From: CAZPUS01 sp964589825
GTDB lineage: Bacteria; Fibrobacterota; Chitinivibrionia; Chitinivibrionales; WJKA01
Assembly: GCA_964589825.1 (NCBI GenBank)
Contig: CAZPUS010000046.1
Span: 1-20,547 of the forward strand
Length of the DNA: 20,547 nucleotides
Reading direction: 5' to 3'
Below, one piece after another: positions 15,774 to 20,547 of the stretch; the first letter of the stretch is position 1, and each line of letters begins with the position of its first letter. The translations under genes and the position numbers were made by a program. The notes beneath the pieces were generated by a model. It was not told where the DNA came from. It saw nothing but the letters and a program-made list of their open reading frames with translations, and ran no database searches.

Positions 15774-17417
15774 CTATCTGACGAGAACCTCTTTATACAT
15801 AACCGTTTTATTCTTCATAAGACGCAGCACATAAACGCCAGGCTTCGCTGCGGTGGCATGCCATCGAACGCTGCGCTTTCCCGGCTGCATGCGCATGTTG
15901 GCCACTACGGCAATGCGCCGGCCTGCCATGGTGAAAATCGACACGTCGACATGCTGGGGGGCCGCGAGTGAGTAGGAAATGACCACGTCTTTTTCACTGC
16001 CATGACGAACTGTGATCGGCGCCCGGTTTGAGCGCGATACGACCAAGGTTTCATCCACCCGGGTCGCACCGTCGTTCATTTTGTATTCGAGACAATAAAG
16101 GCTGGGCGAGGTGCCGCCCTCGGTGCCCTGCTGTGCGAATACGTAGAGAGTGTTGTTCGGCGAGGCCAATTGCCACGCATCGACGAGGGGCTCTGAGTGG
16201 TAAAACCGGCTTATGTCATCAGTGTTTATAACCGACCAGTCGGAATAGTTCGAGTGCCGGGTGGCGCCTGCAATGCGCAGGTGCGGCACGATGGCGTAGA
16301 CATTGCCGGCGGCATCGTGGGCGATGCTCGAGCGGTTGTCCCAGCGCTTGGTGGCGATGCCGGTAGGTGCCCGGTGCCACGTGCCATCGGTGTCCCGCCA
16401 GTAGTGCACCTGTACGTTTGTGCCCGAAATGTCTTCGCGGGACAACACATGCACCCGGCCCTGGTTATCGACAGTCATGCCCTCCTGGTTGATAAGCCCG
16501 CTTCGCTGCGGGATCGTCCATACTTTACAAGACGTACAGTCCTGGGTGATGAATTGCGAACCGCTGCGGCCCACGAGTGCACCATCGTTGTCGAGCCAGG
16601 TTTTGCCGTGATCGTCGCTGTACACATATACCAAGTCGTGGTTCGAATAGCCGCTGCTTGACTCCCGCCAGCACCAGGCGGCATGGAGACGGTTGTTCGT
16701 ACCATATCGTATCCCATGAAAGTATGCATTGCAGGTGCTGCTGCTGTAGCTCCCCTCGATAAATTTGCCAACATCGGTCCATGTAGCGTCATTATGGTAC
16801 CGGTACAGCCTGTTGTCCCCATCGCCGCTGCCCCCGCCGGTACGAAACGTAAATAGCAGGGTGCTGTCTGGCGCGGTAATGAAACGCGGGTAGGTAACAC
16901 TGGACACACTGCTTCCTGCCAGTTTCGATCCGGTTGAGCCAAATTTCGATTCATTCCACTGGTGCTCTAAAGGCCTTGCGGCCAGGCCCGCAACGGATTT
17001 TCTGTAATGAAGCGTCGCATTGTGGTGATCGAACGAAAGATGAATGCGTCCGTCGGCGGGCGATATGCCCATGGAGATTGTGTTATGATTGTCGCCACTG
17101 GTTTGTTTGTAATCGGTCAGCTCACATATCTCCCAGGCGCCGTTAGGCAATTCTCTTCGCGCTACACCCACAAATCGGTTTCTGGTGTAAAATGTCGCAT
17201 ACTGCCAGCCGCCATACGAGATAAGCGCATCCTGCTGGTACGACATGGCGTTGAGATACAAATCGCCATAGGTCTTGTTTTTGACTTCACAGGCAGCATC
17301 GCTAATCAGGCTTTCCCCGCTCCTTTCGATAGGGGGCTGAGCATGAAGTGAGATTAGTACAAGCAGTACCAGAGGAGCTGCTCTGCTAAGCCTGCCTGGA
17401 AAAAAAAGTTGTTTCAT
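15774..17417 (-). CDS. Secreted BNR-repeat (BNR_4 type) propeller protein, putative polysaccharide-active enzyme
   Basis: This 547-aa protein has a signal peptide (1 to about 27, ending HAQ). The body is a seven-bladed propeller of the BNR_4 type, seen from TYGDLYLNAMSYQQDAL (49-65), DNHNTISMGISPADGRIHLSFDHH (109-132), YPRF (176-179), the Asp-box SDDHGKTW (267-274), and NQEGMTVDNQGRVHVLSRE (310-328). This family includes ulvan lyases and related enzymes acting on uronic-acid or rhamnose-containing polysaccharides. His111, Asn112, His131 and His132 are plausible active-site residues, but the exact activity is inferred. The C-terminus (about 470-547) is a sorting tail, VDVSIFTMAGRRI to KEVLVR. 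The ribosome-binding site is weak. It lies 45 bases after the 868-aa gene and probably shares its transcript. Confidence 0.85.
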   Translation of the reverse strand: MKQLFFPGRLSRAAPLVLLVLISLHAQPPIERSGESLISDAACEVKNKTYGDLYLNAMSYQQDALISYGGWQYATFYTRNRFVGVARRELPNGAWEICELTDYKQTSGDNHNTISMGISPADGRIHLSFDHHNATLHYRKSVAGLAARPLEHQWNESKFGSTGSKLAGSSVSSVTYPRFITAPDSTLLFTFRTGGGSGDGDNRLYRYHNDATWTDVGKFIEGSYSSSTCNAYFHGIRYGTNNRLHAAWCWRESSSGYSNHDLVYVYSDDHGKTWLDNDGALVGRSGSQFITQDCTSCKVWTIPQRSGLINQEGMTVDNQGRVHVLSREDISGTNVQVHYWRDTDGTWHRAPTGIATKRWDNRSSIAHDAAGNVYAIVPHLRIAGATRHSNYSDWSVINTDDISRFYHSEPLVDAWQLASPNNTLYVFAQQGTEGGTSPSLYCLEYKMNDGATRVDETLVVSRSNRAPITVRHGSEKDVVISYSLAAPQHVDVSIFTMAGRRIAVVANMRMQPGKRSVRWHATAAKPGVYVLRLMKNKTVMYKEVLVR

Positions 17418-17462
17418 AATGGTGATAATCTCGTTTTTTTGTTGGTAGCAGTAGACAGCAGC

Positions 17463-20069
17463 CTACCGGACACATGTGATTTTGCGGATAATTAAGTTGT
17501 TGCCGGCGATCAGCCGCACAAGAAACACGCCTGCAGTTTGCGAGTGGCGTGCGGCAGAGATGGGAAACACATGCGTTCCCGCCGATAGCGTACCGGTATG
17601 CAGCGTGCGTACCGAACGGCCCCGTATATCGAGCAAATCGACACGGGCATCCCCGGCCTGGTTCAAATCGAGAAACACATGGGCTGGCCCGGTGCGCATG
17701 GCGCGCACCATGTTGGGCACCGCTGATTTCCCGTCCGCAAATCCGGCGGATGCAGATGTAGTCGGGTCGGTTGAATATACTTCAAAATAATCGAGGTAAA
17801 TACGTGACTGGCTTTGTTGCAGTTTGATGGTGTGGGAGTCGTTGGAAAGCAAACCGGAGTCGAAAAAGAGGTAATCGTAGGTGTTGAGCCTGTCTACCCA
17901 TTCCGACTGCACCAGTTTATCGTCAATATATACATCAATCGAGCTTTCGTCCGACTTCTTTACCCGTAGGTACACCTTTACCCTTATGCCGGTAAAGGTA
18001 TAGCTTATATGGCCCTCGCCGTCACGAAAATACAGAAACGATCCGCCGCTGCAGCCGGAATCCTCTCGATGCTCCTTGGTTGAAGCCTGAATGGTAACCT
18101 CGGGGTCGTCATTTTCTACCCGCACCAATTTGGCGGCGGTGACCCGCTGCGTCGCGCTCCAGAGGCTTGCGCCTTCCGAGTCGGTCATTTTCGCCCGAAT
18201 ATCATGCACGCCATCAGGCATGTCCCAGTCGAGGGCATAGGTGGGCCCCGAGCTTGCAGAGCCAATGGAGGAACCATTCGCGTAATAGGTAACAGATGAA
18301 ACACTGCGTCCATCGAGAGCATTGGCATGCGCCGTCAGCGTAATGCTTCCCGGCGGAACAAGCGAGGTGCGCGGGAAGGTCAGTTCTATCCAGGACTGAC
18401 GCTCTTTCCTTTCGCTAACCATCGCATCGTAGAGGTTCACCGGATTGGGTGTGGTGTTGTGGTCGGCAATAACGACATTTTTGTCACCGCAGGGCATGAC
18501 CCCGCAATCGTCATTGTTCCAGCACGGTATATCGCTGTGAGCTGCGCCTTGTATGCCCACCAGCGCACCATAGGTATGGTTGTCTTTCTGGTACACATAC
18601 AGACCGGGATCGTCCCGATTGCAGTCTTGTACCGTCACATTCCAGTGCACCATGCGCCGTCCCGCATAGGCCCCCGCTTTCTTCGAGCCGCCCGGGTTGG
18701 AGTTTTTCTCATTGCGAAGCACTATTTCGGTACGGACCATGTCAAAGGGCATGCCACGGTGGGTATCGAATGTTCCCCGGTTCATCGTGCCTTTCGACCA
18801 GACATTGCCGGAGGTTAAAAATTCACTGTTTATGCCATGCGTTCCGCCGCGGGAGTCTTCGGTTACATCTATGGTGAAATCTTCGTAGAGTACATTGCTA
18901 GACATACAGCGGTTGGTGTAGGGATGGTGGTAGTATGAATCTCCCGTCACATAGGTCTGCACCAGCGAGATGTTTTTTGCCGCCGAGACATGGAAGCCAT
19001 TGCTGGCGTTATTCACTTTGACATTTTTTGCCCAGCAGTTGTATGCCCGGTTGAAAAACAGCCCATTCCAGCCCAGGTCGTAGTCACTTGTGGCCGTGGC
19101 GCCCAGCTGTAGCGTAACGTTTTCGATACCCGCTTCGGTAATAACTTGGTCGGTTTTCCAGAAGCGCACGTTATATGTGCTTTTGGTGCTGACCCGCAGC
19201 GGCTCGGCCAGTGTCACCTGATTGCCCTCGACTGCTCTAATCTCGACAGGCCACATCCACTGGGGGTAGCTTTCGGGGGTAAACCATGTGCCCCAGTTGC
19301 TCCAGCTTTGAAAGGGATCCGACTGGCCGATTTCCTTGAGCAACGAATACGTCGATTCGTTGTCCCAGGTCATGAGCACGAACATACCGGATTTGAGTTT
19401 TGCCGCATCGTCGACCGTAAGGACGGTGTCGCCGCGGGGGTTGTTATCGCTTACCGCCGCACAAATCTCCCCCTTGCGCCAGTATTCCCAGGGGTTGGTC
19501 GATGACTTGTATCCCTGTTTCGCACCGGTAGCAGCCACATAATAGCCGACGTCGTCACCTTTACGAAAACTGCTTCCTCGTGCGCCTACCCAGACGATAC
19601 CACCGGTCCACGACCAGAGATTGGTAGATATCGGTTTGTTGAGCCCCGAAACATAGTCGTCGGCGGGATTGCTAAATTTGATTTTCGTCCCTTCCCTGCT
19701 CTGACCGCGGATAACAACACCGGGGCGGTTAAGCCAGATGATGCCGTCTACCTTGTAAGTGCCGTCGGGAAGATATACCGCGCCTCCTCCGGCGGCATAG
19801 GCTGCCTCGATGGCTTTTTCGAATGCCTCGCGGTTGTCGGTCGAGCCGTCCCCACTGCCGCCGAAGTCGGTAATATCAACCACATTTGCCACCTCGGGAA
19901 TGGGCGCCTGACCCAAGCGGTAACCCGCGTAGCTGTTGTCGGGAAGATGGCTATGGTCGGCCGGATTTGCCGTAAATCCTTCAAACAGGCTCTTGCCGGT
20001 CTGGGCATGAACGGTAGATACGGTGACGATAAGTATAGCCACAAAAAATGTCTTCGGTAACTGATGCAT
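17463..20069 (-). CDS. Secreted pectate-lyase-superfamily beta-helix protein with Ig-like and carbohydrate-binding-like domains
   Basis: This 868-aa protein has a signal peptide (1 to about 23). It begins like pectate lyase superfamily (PF12708-type) enzymes, with VVDITDFGGSGDGSTDNREA (63-82), AAGGGAVYLPDGTYKV (92-107) and GVVIRGQSREGTKI (117-130). The right-handed helix continues to about residue 550. Residues 568-645 form an Ig-like domain (SITLTAHANALDGRSVSSVTYY). Residues about 646-768 look like a carbohydrate-binding beta-sandwich (KVYLRVKKSDESSIDVYIDDK). The last 80 residues are a sorting tail, VDLLDIRGRSVRTL to KITCVR. The ATG is preceded by GAGGGAG at a good distance. It is the first intact gene of the cluster. 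It probably acts as a lyase or hydrolase on a plant or algal polysaccharide; the substrate is not determined. Confidence 0.87.
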   Translation of the reverse strand: MHQLPKTFFVAILIVTVSTVHAQTGKSLFEGFTANPADHSHLPDNSYAGYRLGQAPIPEVANVVDITDFGGSGDGSTDNREAFEKAIEAAYAAGGGAVYLPDGTYKVDGIIWLNRPGVVIRGQSREGTKIKFSNPADDYVSGLNKPISTNLWSWTGGIVWVGARGSSFRKGDDVGYYVAATGAKQGYKSSTNPWEYWRKGEICAAVSDNNPRGDTVLTVDDAAKLKSGMFVLMTWDNESTYSLLKEIGQSDPFQSWSNWGTWFTPESYPQWMWPVEIRAVEGNQVTLAEPLRVSTKSTYNVRFWKTDQVITEAGIENVTLQLGATATSDYDLGWNGLFFNRAYNCWAKNVKVNNASNGFHVSAAKNISLVQTYVTGDSYYHHPYTNRCMSSNVLYEDFTIDVTEDSRGGTHGINSEFLTSGNVWSKGTMNRGTFDTHRGMPFDMVRTEIVLRNEKNSNPGGSKKAGAYAGRRMVHWNVTVQDCNRDDPGLYVYQKDNHTYGALVGIQGAAHSDIPCWNNDDCGVMPCGDKNVVIADHNTTPNPVNLYDAMVSERKERQSWIELTFPRTSLVPPGSITLTAHANALDGRSVSSVTYYANGSSIGSASSGPTYALDWDMPDGVHDIRAKMTDSEGASLWSATQRVTAAKLVRVENDDPEVTIQASTKEHREDSGCSGGSFLYFRDGEGHISYTFTGIRVKVYLRVKKSDESSIDVYIDDKLVQSEWVDRLNTYDYLFFDSGLLSNDSHTIKLQQSQSRIYLDYFEVYSTDPTTSASAGFADGKSAVPNMVRAMRTGPAHVFLDLNQAGDARVDLLDIRGRSVRTLHTGTLSAGTHVFPISAARHSQTAGVFLVRLIAGNNLIIRKITCVR

Positions 20070-20086
20070 TAGAAACTACTCCCTCA

Positions 20087-20420
20087 TTATGATTTGTTAT
20101 TGGTAAAACCAACTTGTTGGTGCAAGGGCCCATATGAGCTGGTTATTACACTGTTTTCATTTTCTATCCGGTAAAGCAGAATTTTTTGTGTGTCCTATGT
20201 GCATTTCTGCCTGGTTACCCCGAGTGACTACCTGAGCGATGAGTGCGCCGGTAATGTCGAACACCTGAACGGTGACATATTGTTCAAGTGCGGGAAAACG
20301 CAGTATCCCCATTCGAAGAACACGCGCGGACGTACGGATCGGGCCGACACTGAAACCGGTGGTCGCGAGAGCGTTACCACATCCGCATCAAGAATATCGG
20401 TGCTACCACCTTTTCGCTAT
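20087..20420 (-). pseudogene. Frameshifted remnant of a secreted protein's C-terminal sorting tail
   Basis: No single frame is open through this stretch, but three minus-strand frames in succession spell a degraded sorting tail like those of the intact neighbours. The order is DADVVTLSRPPVSVSARSV, then RMGILRFPALEQ with VTVQVFDITGALIAQVV, then TQKILLYRIENENSVITS. The middle part aligns with VDLLDIRGRSVRTL of the 868-aa protein and VDVSIFTMAGRRIAVV of the BNR protein. The frame changes fall near 20330-20350 and 20190. The body of the gene would lie beyond the right edge of the window, and may be broken too. Confidence 0.6.
20108..20121. promoter_or_regulatory. Short palindrome upstream of the 868-aa gene
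   Basis: ACCAAC-TT-GTTGGT is a perfect 6-base inverted repeat with a two-base centre, 39 bases upstream of the start codon of the first cluster gene. It could be an operator for a sugar-responsive repressor. On the minus strand the right arm runs into TTTT, so a weak hairpin ending the preceding remnant is also possible. It lies within the last open frame of the remnant. Confidence 0.3.
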
Positions 20421-20547
20421 GAAAAAACATTAAATTAAGCATTCGCGTCTAGCCTTAGAGAAAATGTCTGCTAATAAAAATTGGGGCTTCAGGAAATTAG
20501 GTGGCTCATTTGAACGCCTTCTGGCATAAGATCGAAGTTTCCATAAT
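20421..20547. other. Right-edge sequence, AT-rich, nothing firmly identified
   Basis: No convincing gene is visible here. A minus-strand frame is open from the window edge to about 20432 but matches nothing I recognise. The segment GGTGGCTCATTTGAACGCC at 20500-20518 resembles the repeated terminal words seen at the ends of IS21-family elements, but only one copy is in view. Confidence 0.3.

Noticed and set aside
1..20547. tRNA, rRNA, CRISPR array or phage genes
   Set aside because: I looked on both strands and saw no regularly spaced repeats, cloverleaf genes, rRNA sequence or phage structural proteins.

Overview
The window looks like a chromosomal segment from an anaerobic, polysaccharide-degrading bacterium, probably of the Fibrobacterota/Bacteroidota (FCB) assemblage. 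The grounds are an Rnf ferredoxin:NAD+ oxidoreductase operon, a DUF4416 gene, and a run of secreted carbohydrate-active proteins that end in C-terminal tails resembling type IX secretion (Por) sorting domains. No rRNA, tRNA or marker gene is present, so the taxonomy is an inference from gene content.

Left part (70-5526, minus strand): a complete six-gene rnf operon in the order rnfC-rnfD-rnfG-rnfE-rnfA-rnfB, with short gaps or overlaps. It encodes the membrane complex that couples reduced ferredoxin to NAD+ with ion pumping. RnfD and RnfG both carry the flavinylation motif, and RnfB is the long, multi-cluster form. A 332-bp AT-rich divergent region separates it from a plus-strand pair: a DUF4416 protein and a small four-helix membrane protein (5859-6840). 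This pair is flanked by two direct copies of a short repeat (about 5764-5824 and 7083-7140). A strong inverted repeat lies at 6950-7001.

Right part (7147-20069, minus strand): a saccharide-catabolism cluster. In transcription order it holds an 868-aa pectate-lyase-superfamily beta-helix protein, a 547-aa BNR-type propeller protein, a 721-aa beta-helix/FnIII protein, a 569-aa secreted propeller-like protein, a 762-aa helical-plus-beta protein that may be a lyase, a broken chimeric gene, and a cytoplasmic xylose-isomerase-like TIM-barrel enzyme. All five intact large proteins have signal peptides. The likely scheme is extracellular or cell-surface cleavage of an acidic, perhaps sulfated, plant or algal polysaccharide, followed by intracellular isomerisation of a released sugar, with redox balance served by Rnf. 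No transporter, SusC/SusD pair, intact sulfatase or regulator lies in the window.

The most interesting features are decay and mosaicism at the edges of the carbohydrate block. At 8473-9005 a frameshifted N-terminus paralogous to the 569-aa protein is fused to the C-terminal end of a sulfatase, with an abrupt fall in GC at the junction. At 20087-20420 there is a multiply frameshifted remnant of another sorting tail. Together these suggest that the block was inserted or rearranged.
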